Shown here piece by piece: positions 8,265 through 17,352 of a DNA stretch of 18,539 bases; position 1 is the first letter of the stretch; every line of letters begins with the position of its first letter. Origin of the DNA: an uncultured SAR324 cluster bacterium (lineage in GTDB: Bacteria; SAR324; NAC60-12); contig CACGSI010000020.1 in the NCBI GenBank assembly GCA_902575715.1, positions 1 through 18,539 of the forward strand. The letters are read 5' to 3'. The notes beneath the pieces were generated by a model. The model was not told where the DNA came from. It made no database searches and saw only the letters and a list, made by a program, of their open reading frames with translations. The position numbers and the translations under genes were made by a program.

Positions 8265-9761
8265 ATGGAAAATCAAGATAATCAAAAACAAACAAGACTA
8301 GGTAAATTAGATAAAATTCGTCAGCTTGGAATAGATCCATACCCTTATTCGTATAAAATAAGCCATTCAATACCAAAAATATATGAAAAAGCTAAAAAAC
8401 TGATTGAGACTAAAGAAAAAATTAGTATCGCAGGAAGATTATTGGCCGTTCGTGGTAAAGGTAAAGCTAGCTTTGCCAATATTCAGGCACAACATACTAG
8501 AATTCAAATATATGTAAGACTTGATGGAATAGGAGAATCTAATTTTGAATTATTCAACCTATGTGATATTGGTGATCATATTGGCATTACAGGAGAATTA
8601 ATGTATACCAAAACAGGAGAACTTACTTTAAGAGCCAATTCCATTAAATTGCTCTCAAAATCTATACGTCCGATACCTGTTCCAAAAATCGAGGAAAAAA
8701 AAGGAGAATTAATTGTTCATGACGAAGTTAAAGACAAAGAATTCCGTTATCGTCAACGATACCTAGATCTAGTCTTGAATCCTAAAGTCGCCGATGTTTT
8801 TAAAAAAAGAAATATAATTTTCCAAACTATTCGGAAATATCTGATCGAAGAAGGGTTCTTAGAAGTAGAAACTCCTACACTTCAAACGATTTATGGCGGC
8901 GCAAATGCAACCCCTTTTGTTACTCATCACAAAGCACTTGATCAAAATTTTTTTTTAAGAATATCAAATGAATTGTATTTGAAACGACTTATAGCAGGAG
9001 GCTATGATGCAGTTTTTGAATTTGTAAAGGATTTCCGAAATGAAGGTATTGATAGAACTCATAATCCTGAATTTTCAGCATTGGAGTTTTATCAAGCATA
9101 TATAGATTACACTGTCATAATGACACATACAGAAAAAATATGCGAATTATGCGCAAAGGCAATAAACTCAAGTACTAAAATCCAATATGAGGATAAAATA
9201 ATTGATCTAAAAGCGCCTTGGCCAAGATTAAGTATGACAAAAGCAATTCATAAATATGGAGGGATTCCTATAGAAAAAATGAGTGACATAGATGTAAAAA
9301 ATTTGCTCCAGGAAAAAGGGTGGGAACTAGACTCTGGCTTCAACAGAGGCCTAGCAACTCAGCTTATTTTTGAGCAAACATGTGAAGACCAACTGACACA
9401 ACCTATTTTCATAACTGATCATCCTAAAGAAACCAGCCCATTATGCAAAATTAATAGAGAAAATCCTAATCTACTAGAACGATTTGAGGCCTACATTAAT
9501 GGTTGGGAAATTGCTAACGCCTACTCAGAACTTAACGATCCATTAATTCAAAGAAAACTTATGGAAGAACAAGTCGAAAGAGGCCGTGGTGGAGAAAAAG
9601 AAACTCAGCCTTTAGACGAAGATTTTTTACGTGCAATGGAATATGGAATGCCTCCAATGGGAGGCGTAGGATTCGGAATCGACCGATTAGTTATGTTATT
9701 AACAGGTCAAAAAACTATTAGAGATGTCATACTATTCCCAACAATGCGTCCAGAAAACTGA
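8265..9761 (+). CDS. lysS: Lysyl-tRNA synthetase, class II
   Basis: Charges tRNA-Lys with lysine. The 498 residues match class II LysRS. An N-terminal OB-fold anticodon domain spans about residues 53-130 (ISIAGRLLAVRGKGKASFANI). It is followed by motif 1 (GFLEVETPTL, about 197-206), motif 2 (DFRNEGIDRTHNPEFS, from 256) and motif 3 (GVGFGIDRLVMLLTG, about 468-481), then the ILFPTMRPE ending. No signs of a class I enzyme or of the shortened GenX/EpmA paralogue, since the anticodon domain is present. The ATG lacks a visible ribosome-binding site. The gene starts 95 bp beyond the CIRCE operator and diverges from groES. hisI follows at 18 bp and is probably co-transcribed. Confidence 0.98.
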   Translation: MENQDNQKQTRLGKLDKIRQLGIDPYPYSYKISHSIPKIYEKAKKLIETKEKISIAGRLLAVRGKGKASFANIQAQHTRIQIYVRLDGIGESNFELFNLCDIGDHIGITGELMYTKTGELTLRANSIKLLSKSIRPIPVPKIEEKKGELIVHDEVKDKEFRYRQRYLDLVLNPKVADVFKKRNIIFQTIRKYLIEEGFLEVETPTLQTIYGGANATPFVTHHKALDQNFFLRISNELYLKRLIAGGYDAVFEFVKDFRNEGIDRTHNPEFSALEFYQAYIDYTVIMTHTEKICELCAKAINSSTKIQYEDKIIDLKAPWPRLSMTKAIHKYGGIPIEKMSDIDVKNLLQEKGWELDSGFNRGLATQLIFEQTCEDQLTQPIFITDHPKETSPLCKINRENPNLLERFEAYINGWEIANAYSELNDPLIQRKLMEEQVERGRGGEKETQPLDEDFLRAMEYGMPPMGGVGFGIDRLVMLLTGQKTIRDVILFPTMRPEN

Positions 9762-9779
9762 AAATAATTAAGGAAAACT

Positions 9780-10148
9780 ATGACTAAAAAAATTGATCCC
9801 ACTTTACAAAAAGTTTTTTCTAAAGATTTAGATTTTAATAAAATGAATGGATTAATACCCGTAATTGCTCAGGATTTTAATTCAGGAACTGTACTTATGC
9901 TTGCTTTTACAAATTCTAAAGCTCTAAAAAAGACTGAAACAACTGGATATGCTCATTACTGGTCGAGATCCCGTAATGTTATTTGGAAAAAAGGTGAGAT
10001 TTCCGGAAATTTACAACAAATTGTTGAAATTTTAGTTGACTGTGATGAAGACACTCTTATCTTCAAAGTAAAGCAAAATGGCCCTGCTTGTCATACAGGT
10101 GAACCTAATTGTTTTTTCAAAAAACTACTTATTGCTAAAGACAAATAA
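9780..10148 (+). CDS. hisI: Phosphoribosyl-AMP cyclohydrolase
   Basis: Third step of histidine synthesis: opens the adenine ring of PR-AMP to give ProFAR. The 122 residues contain only the cyclohydrolase domain, without the HisE pyrophosphatase found fused to it in enterobacteria, so a separate hisE is expected elsewhere. Seen are LMLAFTNSKAL, the TGYAHYWSRSRNVIWKKGE block, the metal-binding DCDEDTL (D87, C88, D89, D91) and the zinc cysteines C104 and C111 in GPACHTGEPNCFF. The ATG is preceded by AAGGA. It sits 18 bp after lysS, away from other his genes, a common dispersed arrangement. Confidence 0.97.
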   Translation: MTKKIDPTLQKVFSKDLDFNKMNGLIPVIAQDFNSGTVLMLAFTNSKALKKTETTGYAHYWSRSRNVIWKKGEISGNLQQIVEILVDCDEDTLIFKVKQNGPACHTGEPNCFFKKLLIAKDK

Positions 10149-10547
10149 AATCAGCTTTGATATTCCCTAATATTATGAAATTTAAGTTTTAGTATCTGAC
10201 TTTAAAGAATTCTCCTAAAAAATCACTAATTAAAAAAATAAATGAATCATAATTATAAATACTTTAAATGTTTTTGTTTGAATTAGAATTAGGAGTTAAA
10301 AAATTTTTAAATTTTAATATATCTAAAAAAACTATTTTAATTAAAATATTTTTTCTAAAAGGGGGACTAAAAGATATAAAATATTAAATTTATACATATA
10401 CTTATAGTTTTTTAGAAACAATATAAACTAAGAAGAAAAAAAACTTTATTAGAATTAGAACCATTCTTGGTAATGAAACCAAAAAATTTAATTACTAGAA
10501 TACAAAGTGTACGAGAAATTATCTTTACGAAATTGAATTTTCAAAAT
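10149..10547. other. AT-rich gap between convergent hisI and the PLP-enzyme gene
   Basis: The 399 bp hold no convincing gene, tRNA or classical terminator. The only notable structure is a 16-bp A/T-only palindrome (10333-10348) flanked by A and T runs, which lacks a G+C stem. Both neighbouring genes end here, so transcripts must stop in this region by some means not obvious from the sequence. Confidence 0.7.
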
Positions 10548-12008
10548 TTATGATTTTTCTATTCTGTCATTAAATTCTAAAATTAAATTGTCAATTTGCT
10601 TTGCAGAGTCAAAAATTTTTCCCCAATATTCATCGTGCTCATTCCACTGATCATTTAATTCTTCTAATTCACGACCTTGTTGCTCAACCCAAGTGAAATA
10701 TTTAAGGTTATGAATTCTCTTCTTCTCATAATAAGTTAGCTCGAGCAAGTTGTCTATACCAACATCCATTAACAGCTGATAATCTTTATGAGCATCGATA
10801 TTGGTGTATTTACCTCTTTCTTGGCCCAATTCTTCTATTCGGGAACCATAAAGTTCCATTGAGTCAGTCAAAATGGTAACAACAAAATCATCTTCTGTAA
10901 GCTCAAAATATTTGGAAAATTTAATTGCTGCAACTAAATTGCCTATACATGAAATTCCAAACCTATCTAAACCCTTGGTGAAATCACTATTGACTCCGTA
11001 ATCTATCAAGCAATTTCTTCCCAAAATTTCGTTAAAAAGTCTAAGAAGTCTAATAGTTACTTCATCGTCAATCCCAATAATCATATCAGTATTTTTACAG
11101 TCATGAATCCATGGGACATGTTTATCACCAATACCTTCTATGCGATGGTCACCAAATCCATTATTTAGAAGAGTAGGGCATTGAAGAGCTTCTGCTACCG
11201 CCAATTTAGAACCAGGAAATTTTTCTTTTAAATAATATCCAAAAGCCATCGAACCTGCTGAACCAGATGCAGAAATAGAACCCGCTAATTTACTTTTTTC
11301 TCCCATTTCCTTCAAAAGGACTTCTTCCGCAGCTCTTCCTGTAACCATATAATGCCAAAGAGGATTACCAAATTCTTCAAATTGATTAAAAATTTGGATA
11401 TCTTTTCTTGATCTTCTAAGTTCCCAACATTTATCAAAAATTTCTTTTACATTGCTTTCGCAACCAGGAGTAGCAATTACTTCTCCTGCAAGACTCTCAA
11501 GCCATTCAAAGCGTTCTCGCGACATATTTTCAGGTAGTATAGCAATTGAATCACATCCTAGTAATGAGGAAACATACGCTCCTCCACGACAATAATTCCC
11601 AGTAGATGGCCATACAGCTTTGGTCTCTGATGGACTAAATTGTCCTGTTATCAGGGCTGGTGCTAAACAGCCATATGTCGCTCCTACTTTGTGAGCTCCT
11701 GTAGGGAACCACTTACCCACAAGTGCTATTATTTTAGCATTTACCCCAGATAATTCTTTTGGAACAACAAAATAATTTACTTCTCCAAAATCTCCCCCTT
11801 TACTTAAAGGCTCATTTTTCCAAGTTATCCTAAACAAATTATTTGGGTCAGAATCCCACAAACTAATTTTCTTAAGTTCACTTCTAATTTTTTCAGGGAT
11901 TTTATCTGGATTTTGCATTTGTTCAAAAGTTGGCAACCTAATCTTATTTTCCTTACAATGCTTTGCATTCTGATCAATTTTTGTTTCGTTTTTTTTAAGG
12001 TTAATCAT
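10548..12008 (-). CDS. Fold-type-II PLP-dependent enzyme, reaction unknown
   Basis: A 486-residue member of the cysteine synthase/threonine synthase/tryptophan synthase beta superfamily. The probable Schiff-base lysine is K107 in PTGAHKVGATYG, the substrate-loop motif is STGNYCRGG (135-143), and the phosphate-binding glycine/serine loop is SASGSAGS (246-253). It is unlike CysK, IlvA, TrpB or ThrC in detail: AHK replaces the usual S-x-K, and it has a roughly 95-residue N-terminal extension and a long C-terminal tail. It starts 52 bp after thrC on the same strand and is probably co-transcribed with it, which suggests threonine or a related hydroxy- or thio-amino acid as substrate. That is inference only. 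Similar proteins are often labelled merely as PLP-dependent beta subunit. No ribosome-binding site is seen. Confidence 0.8.
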   Translation of the reverse strand: MINLKKNETKIDQNAKHCKENKIRLPTFEQMQNPDKIPEKIRSELKKISLWDSDPNNLFRITWKNEPLSKGGDFGEVNYFVVPKELSGVNAKIIALVGKWFPTGAHKVGATYGCLAPALITGQFSPSETKAVWPSTGNYCRGGAYVSSLLGCDSIAILPENMSRERFEWLESLAGEVIATPGCESNVKEIFDKCWELRRSRKDIQIFNQFEEFGNPLWHYMVTGRAAEEVLLKEMGEKSKLAGSISASGSAGSMAFGYYLKEKFPGSKLAVAEALQCPTLLNNGFGDHRIEGIGDKHVPWIHDCKNTDMIIGIDDEVTIRLLRLFNEILGRNCLIDYGVNSDFTKGLDRFGISCIGNLVAAIKFSKYFELTEDDFVVTILTDSMELYGSRIEELGQERGKYTNIDAHKDYQLLMDVGIDNLLELTYYEKKRIHNLKYFTWVEQQGRELEELNDQWNEHDEYWGKIFDSAKQIDNLILEFNDRIEKS

Positions 12009-12060
12009 TTTAATTTTTTATTATTAAATTAGTCTCTTTACAAAAGATATATTTTTAATC

Positions 12061-13224
12061 CTAAAGAGAATTGATAGTTTTTTTGGGAATTCTAATTTCT
12101 TTACTTGCTGTATTAATATCTTTCAAACCGTTACCAGTTAACAAAACAACACACGTCTCGCTTGGTTCAATAAATTGCTTTTGTTTTATAAACCCTGCAT
12201 AAGCTGCAGCAGAAGCAGGTTCCGAAAATAATCCACATGAAGAAGATAATTCTTTCTGAGAAAAAAGAATTTCTTCATCGGTAACTAGTATACATTGTCC
12301 TCCAAAATTTTCTAAATTTTTCTTTGCTAAAAATCCGTTACTTGGGACATCCACAGAAATAGAATCTGCAACAGTTTTAGCAGTAACAGCATCAAAATTG
12401 CCTGAATTCAATGCGCGAAATATAGCCGAGCTTCCAAATGCTTGGACCCCGTGGATAACAGGAATTCTATCTATTCTACCAAGTTTTAATAAATCTCGAA
12501 ATCCTTTATAAATACCAGAAATTATGACACCATCTCCTACACTTACAAAAATATGATCAGGAATTTTTTTAAGTTGCTGAAAAATTTCAAAAGATACAGT
12601 TTTTTTACCTTCGATTGTCATAGGATTATAGCCTGTATTTCTACTTAATCCTCCATTTAGCCTAGTATATTCAAGTGAAAGAGCAAATGCTTGATCATAG
12701 TTTTTTTCAGCAAGAACTACTTCTGCACCATATTGAAGTGATTGAACCATTTTCGCTGGAGGAGCAGTTTTTGGCAAAAAAAGTTTAACCTTAAGTCCCG
12801 CAGCTGCTGCAACACCTGCCATTGAAGATCCCGCATTACCCGTGGAAGCTACTACAACTTCCTTAACTTTGTATTTAATGGCAAAAGCTGCTACCAAATA
12901 TGATGCTCTATCTTTGAGAGAACCAGTTGGATTTACTCCGTCATCTTTAAAATAAAGTTCTTTTAATCCAATCTTATCAGATAGAATTTTTGGATGCCAC
13001 ATTGGAGTGTTACCTACTGGAATTGATGGGAAAAAATGATTTTCTACAGGTAAAAAATCTATTGGATTATTACTACTTAAGGTTCCATCAAGCTCAACTT
13101 CAAGAATTCCCTTCAAAGGCTCTCCGGTAATTTGTTTTTTAGAACAGTCTGGACAAAGCATTATTTCAGGGGAAATATGATATACTTTCCCGCAAAGGCT
13201 ACATTTGTAATTAAAGCTTAACAA
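12061..13224 (-). CDS. thrC: Threonine synthase
   Basis: Converts O-phosphohomoserine and water to threonine and phosphate, using PLP. The 387 residues begin with a small zinc ribbon (C8, C11, C24, C27) that many ThrC proteins carry. The PLP lysine is K104 in GSLKDRAS, followed by the ASTGNAGSSMAG loop (about 126-137), and a tail motif VVLLTGNGLKD near the C-terminus. The start codon is TTG, chosen because AAAGGA stands four bases ahead and because the zinc ribbon begins at once after it. It lies 103 bp after dnaE and 52 bp before the second PLP enzyme. A threonine dehydratase is less likely given the zinc ribbon and GSLKDR motif. Confidence 0.92.
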   Translation of the reverse strand: MLSFNYKCSLCGKVYHISPEIMLCPDCSKKQITGEPLKGILEVELDGTLSSNNPIDFLPVENHFFPSIPVGNTPMWHPKILSDKIGLKELYFKDDGVNPTGSLKDRASYLVAAFAIKYKVKEVVVASTGNAGSSMAGVAAAAGLKVKLFLPKTAPPAKMVQSLQYGAEVVLAEKNYDQAFALSLEYTRLNGGLSRNTGYNPMTIEGKKTVSFEIFQQLKKIPDHIFVSVGDGVIISGIYKGFRDLLKLGRIDRIPVIHGVQAFGSSAIFRALNSGNFDAVTAKTVADSISVDVPSNGFLAKKNLENFGGQCILVTDEEILFSQKELSSSCGLFSEPASAAAYAGFIKQKQFIEPSETCVVLLTGNGLKDINTASKEIRIPKKTINSL

Positions 13225-13228
13225 GTAA

Positions 13229-13234
13229 TCCTTT
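13229..13234 (-). promoter_or_regulatory. Ribosome-binding site fixing the TTG start of thrC
   Basis: On the minus strand AAAGGA is followed by TTAC and then TTG, the first codon of thrC. The strength and spacing of this site, in a window where most genes lack one, supports the unusual start codon. Confidence 0.65.
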
Positions 13235-13327
13235 CTACCAATATATTAAAGCTTAGACTTATAATTACTGTAAAATAATTAATTTAGTACTAAAAACAAT
13301 ATTTTTTTTAAATAAAAAAACTCTTAA

Positions 13328-16300
13328 TTAATATATAAATTCTAAGTTCCCCGAGGGAATAATCTCCTCAAGCTCATGAAATAATTCACTAGAGTAAGTT
13401 AACTTTTCCTCAGGGACAATTGTAACACTTACATTTTCAGGAGTTTGGACAGAAAATGAAAAACTTTTATCCCCAGAATACTTTTGCAATGTACTTCTCA
13501 ACAAAACTAGTTCGTTTTCTTGAATAGATTCTAAACCAAATTTGATCGACATACTTTTAGCCTCTTTTTCTCTAACTTCACTAACTAGCCGGATTTCATC
13601 AACAAAAATTCCTACTTTTTCATCTCTGAAATTAACCCTTCCTGAAATTAATAAGGGGTCTTCACTTTCTAAAAGTTCACCAAAATTTTCAAAAACTCTA
13701 GAAAATATCGGGAACTCAATTGTTCCTCTGATATCTTCAAGAGTAACAATAGCAAACTTTTCATTTTTTTGATTTAAACGAACTATATTATTTACAACAA
13801 TTCCTAATAAAGATACCTTATCATTTTCGGCATGTACTCCATCTTTTAGCCTAGATGTTGTAGTAGCCAATAAATTCAATTCTGAATAAAAACTATCAAG
13901 TGGATGACCTGACACGTAAAAACCCAAAGCTATTTTTTCTTGTTTAAGTCTTTCTCTTTTTGGCCATTCACGTACATTGGGAAATTCCAACTTTGTTTCT
14001 GTCGCTTCGGCATCTCCTGCATCCATTAACTGAAAAAAAGTTTCTTGAGAAGGATCATCTGCTACCTGAAATTCCTGAGCTAAATGGAATGCAGTTTCAA
14101 GAGTAGCAAACAATTGAGCTCTATTTTCATGAAGAGAATCAAATGAACCGCACTTTACTAATGTTTCAAGCACTCTTCGATTAACCTCATTTAAATTTAC
14201 TTTCTTCATAAATTTCATAAAATCAGTTAACAGTCTATTTTCATCTTTTACTTTTAAAATAGCATCAACTGCCTTACTGCCAACATTTTTGACTGCATTC
14301 AAACCAAAGCGAATAACTTCTTTTCTCGCTTCTTTTCTAAGCCAATTAACGAAAGGAGATTCTGAAAATAAAACAGACGAACTTAAATCTGAAATTTTAG
14401 AATCTAATTTTCTTGAGATTTTATCTACAAAATCCTCTTCATTTTTAAATTCAACATTTAAAAGTTCTTTTATAGCACTCCTCAATGGTTCAATTTTTTC
14501 ATTATCGAGTATTTTTAATTGTTGTTTATCAGCGTAAAAATCCCTGTCAAAATGATTAAGAGTGATTGATGTAACAACAAATTCTTTAGGAATTACAGTA
14601 AAAGTTTTTGAACTATGATTGACATCAGGTGGTAAAACCTTTATCCCCATAGCTTTACATTCACTTATGTAATTAATTATATTATCTTGATTGTTGATTG
14701 AACCATTAAATAATGCAGCCATTAATTGCACTGGGTAGTGTGCTTTTAAATATGCTGTCTGATAAGAAATTAAACCATAAGCTACACTATGAGATTTATT
14801 AAAGCCATATCCTGAAAAATAATTTATAGTATCAAATATTTCATTCGCTCTATCTTTAGGATTACTATCTTTGGGACATTGTTCAAAGAAAAGATTGTTT
14901 TTCAAACATCCCTCCACAAATTGTAATCGTTGTTCTTCCAAAACCTCTGGATTTTTCTTACCAATTGCACGTCTTAATAAATCAGCTTCCCCCAAAGAAA
15001 ACCCTGCTAGAACTTGGACACTTTGAATAATTTGTTCTTGATACACCATCACTCCATATGTTTCCTTTAAGATATCTTCCATTAAAGGGTGGGGATAGAT
15101 AACCCGTTTCTTATTATGTTTACATTGCACATAATCCTCTACCATTCCTGAACCTAAAGGACCCGGTCTGTAAAGAGCCAATATAGCTACTATATCTTCG
15201 AAAGAAGTTGGTTGCATACTTGAAACAAGTCGTTTCATTCCAGAGGATTCTAACTGAAAAACTCCTACAGTATCTGCTTTACGTAGCAAATCGAACGTCA
15301 AATTATCGTCCATTGGGATTCTACTTATGTCAAACTTTAGTAATTCTTTTCGACTTTCAACTATAAGGTCGATTGTATTATCTATTGTAGAAAGATTTTG
15401 TAGCCCTAGAAAATCAAATTTCACCGCTCCCTGATCTTCTGCATATTTCATTGGATACATCGACTGCAGATTCCCCTCTTTACCAGTACATACAGGCATA
15501 ACCTCCCTAATATCCTGATTCATAATTATCACTCCTGCTGCATGAGTCCCCAGATGAGTATTTAGATCTTCAAGTTGCATACTAAATTTAATTAAACGTC
15601 TTTCATTTTCAGTTCCTTCTTTTGCTATAAAATTTAATTCAGGTTCTTTTTCAAGTGCTTTTTCAATAGTAATATTTAAATCATTTGGAATCAATTTAGC
15701 TATTTTGTCAGCTTCTGCATAAGGAAAATTAAGGACTCTTGCAACTCCTCTTACTACAGCTTTAGCTTTCAAAGAACCAAAAGTAGAAATTTGACATACA
15801 TTTTTTTCTCCATATTTTTCACGAACATGTTTTATAACTTTTTCCCTTCCCTCTACATCAAAATCAATATCAAAATCAGGAAGACTTACTCGGTATGGAT
15901 TAAGGAAACGCTCAAATAGTAAACCATAACGCAACGGATCTATATCTGTAATTAATAGAGCGTATGCTACTAAAGACCCTGCACCAGAACCTCTGCCAGG
16001 ACCCACTGAAACACCATTATCTTTCGCCCATTTTATGAACTCAGAAACTATTAAGAAATATCCAGGAAACTCCATCTGAATAATTACATCTAACTCGAAA
16101 CTTAATCTCTCTAAATATGGTTTTTTAAATTCTTCAAAAGCAACACCATTATCATAAAGTTCATAAAGTTTTGTAATTCTTTTTTCCAACCCTTCTTTAG
16201 CTTCACTTCGTAACTTAGACTCAACTGTCTCATCTGCATTTGTATATATTTGTGGTAGAAATATTTTATTGTTTTCAAGAGATAGATCACATTCATTAGC

Positions 16301-17110
16301 AATTTTAATCGTATTTTCCAAACAAGTCATAGGCAAATCTTCAAATGCAGAATACATTTCGTTATAACTTTTTAAAAAACATTGATCTCCTGACTGAAGT
16401 GGCGCCCCCACGTCCGTCAATTTGAGTTGCAAGCCCATCAATCTTAAAATATGTTGCGATTCTGCTTCTTCTGGAGTTAAATAAAAACAATTGTTGGTAC
16501 CAACTAATGGGATCTCTAATTCTTGACCTAATTTTATCAATTGCTGATTAATAATCTCCTGCTCTGAGATCCCTGTATTTTGTATCTCAATATAGTAACG
16601 ACTCTGAAATATATCCCTATACCAAATTGCAATTTGACGGGCATTTTCATCTTTTCCTTCTTTAAAATTCATATTAATTTCGCTTTGCATTCCACCACTC
16701 AGTACCACCAATCCTTCATGATATTTTTCTAGCATATCTTTTGAAATAAATGGATTCCCTCCTAATTTACCTTTTGTATAGCTAAGGCTAACCAAATAAT
16801 TTAAATTGTGGTAACCAGTTTTGTTGAGGCAAATTAGTTGAATATGTCTTTGATAATTATATTTCCTTACATCAAAATTTTGAATTTCCTTAGATTCATC
16901 TTCAAGAACAAATGCTCCCAAACCTATGATGGGTTTTAATTTTGAATCTTTCATAGCATTATAAAATTCAATTGCTCCGAACATGTTCCCATGATCAGTT
17001 ATTGCGCAGGATTCAAACCCCTTATTCTTAAGTGCAGGAATTAAGTCTTTTATTCTTATTGCTCCTTCAAGAAGAGAATATTGAGTATGCAAATGGAGGT
17101 GCGTGAACAT
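13328..17110 (-). CDS. dnaE: DNA polymerase III subunit alpha (DnaE1 type)
   Basis: Catalytic subunit of the replicative polymerase. The order is: PHP domain (about 1-280), palm with PGRGSGAGSL (371-380), catalytic aspartates in PDFDIDF (411-417) and KFDFLGL (D566), the fingers/clamp region with FSGYGFNKSHSVAYGL (765-780), tandem HhH region (about 933-1000), OB fold (about 1099-1178) and a C-terminal tau-binding-like tail. At 1260 residues it is longer than the 1160 of E. coli. The excess is a roughly 90-residue block at about 840-931, where relatives pass directly from FTV to IRFGL. PHP metal ligands are partly lost (G65, N207 and F209 at usual E, D and H sites), so proofreading by this domain is doubtful. 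No ribosome-binding site is visible. Confidence 0.98.
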   Translation of the reverse strand: MFTHLHLHTQYSLLEGAIRIKDLIPALKNKGFESCAITDHGNMFGAIEFYNAMKDSKLKPIIGLGAFVLEDESKEIQNFDVRKYNYQRHIQLICLNKTGYHNLNYLVSLSYTKGKLGGNPFISKDMLEKYHEGLVVLSGGMQSEINMNFKEGKDENARQIAIWYRDIFQSRYYIEIQNTGISEQEIINQQLIKLGQELEIPLVGTNNCFYLTPEEAESQHILRLMGLQLKLTDVGAPLQSGDQCFLKSYNEMYSAFEDLPMTCLENTIKIANECDLSLENNKIFLPQIYTNADETVESKLRSEAKEGLEKRITKLYELYDNGVAFEEFKKPYLERLSFELDVIIQMEFPGYFLIVSEFIKWAKDNGVSVGPGRGSGAGSLVAYALLITDIDPLRYGLLFERFLNPYRVSLPDFDIDFDVEGREKVIKHVREKYGEKNVCQISTFGSLKAKAVVRGVARVLNFPYAEADKIAKLIPNDLNITIEKALEKEPELNFIAKEGTENERRLIKFSMQLEDLNTHLGTHAAGVIIMNQDIREVMPVCTGKEGNLQSMYPMKYAEDQGAVKFDFLGLQNLSTIDNTIDLIVESRKELLKFDISRIPMDDNLTFDLLRKADTVGVFQLESSGMKRLVSSMQPTSFEDIVAILALYRPGPLGSGMVEDYVQCKHNKKRVIYPHPLMEDILKETYGVMVYQEQIIQSVQVLAGFSLGEADLLRRAIGKKNPEVLEEQRLQFVEGCLKNNLFFEQCPKDSNPKDRANEIFDTINYFSGYGFNKSHSVAYGLISYQTAYLKAHYPVQLMAALFNGSINNQDNIINYISECKAMGIKVLPPDVNHSSKTFTVIPKEFVVTSITLNHFDRDFYADKQQLKILDNEKIEPLRSAIKELLNVEFKNEEDFVDKISRKLDSKISDLSSSVLFSESPFVNWLRKEARKEVIRFGLNAVKNVGSKAVDAILKVKDENRLLTDFMKFMKKVNLNEVNRRVLETLVKCGSFDSLHENRAQLFATLETAFHLAQEFQVADDPSQETFFQLMDAGDAEATETKLEFPNVREWPKRERLKQEKIALGFYVSGHPLDSFYSELNLLATTTSRLKDGVHAENDKVSLLGIVVNNIVRLNQKNEKFAIVTLEDIRGTIEFPIFSRVFENFGELLESEDPLLISGRVNFRDEKVGIFVDEIRLVSEVREKEAKSMSIKFGLESIQENELVLLRSTLQKYSGDKSFSFSVQTPENVSVTIVPEEKLTYSSELFHELEEIIPSGNLEFIY

Positions 17111-17148
17111 ATTTTGTGGCTAAATAATATGAATTGAAGTTAGTAAGC

Positions 17149-17177
17149 ATACTACATTAAATTCTAATGTCAGGCAA
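17149..17177 (-). promoter_or_regulatory. Candidate promoter of dnaE
   Basis: On the minus strand TTGCCT (17172-17177) and TAGTAT (17149-17154) are 17 bp apart and match four of six positions each of the sigma-70 consensus. Transcription would begin about 32 bases before the dnaE ATG. The position is good but the matches are modest in AT-rich DNA. Confidence 0.3.
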
Positions 17178-17352
17178 GATTCTTATATTGAATATAACTT
17201 GGAAAAAATTCTAAAATGTTCATTTTATTTCAAATTTAAATACTAAAATTTTTTTAGTTTCCAAATATATTTTAAAATTTATTTATTAGTAACTGTCACC
17301 ATGGTTGTCTAAATTTCGTTTTTGATCTTAAAACTCTTATGAAAAAAATTAT

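Noticed and set aside
10325..10354. A/T-only palindrome with flanking A and T runs as a terminator
   Set aside because: The stem has no G:C pairs and would be unstable; such palindromes are expected by chance in this base composition.
10467..10482. Small hairpin TTGGT/ACCAA in the gap after hisI
   Set aside because: The stem is five base pairs and is followed by A's, not T's, on the plus strand, with the T-run on the wrong side on the minus strand.
14289..14537. Plus-strand open frame opposite the DnaE insertion
   Set aside because: DnaE reads through without interruption here, and the antisense product shows no recognisable motif or start signal.
17111..17352. Possible terminator or RNA gene between the NAPRT-like gene and dnaE
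   Set aside because: Only a short ACCATGGT palindrome without a T-run is present, and no tRNA-like or structured RNA pattern is visible.
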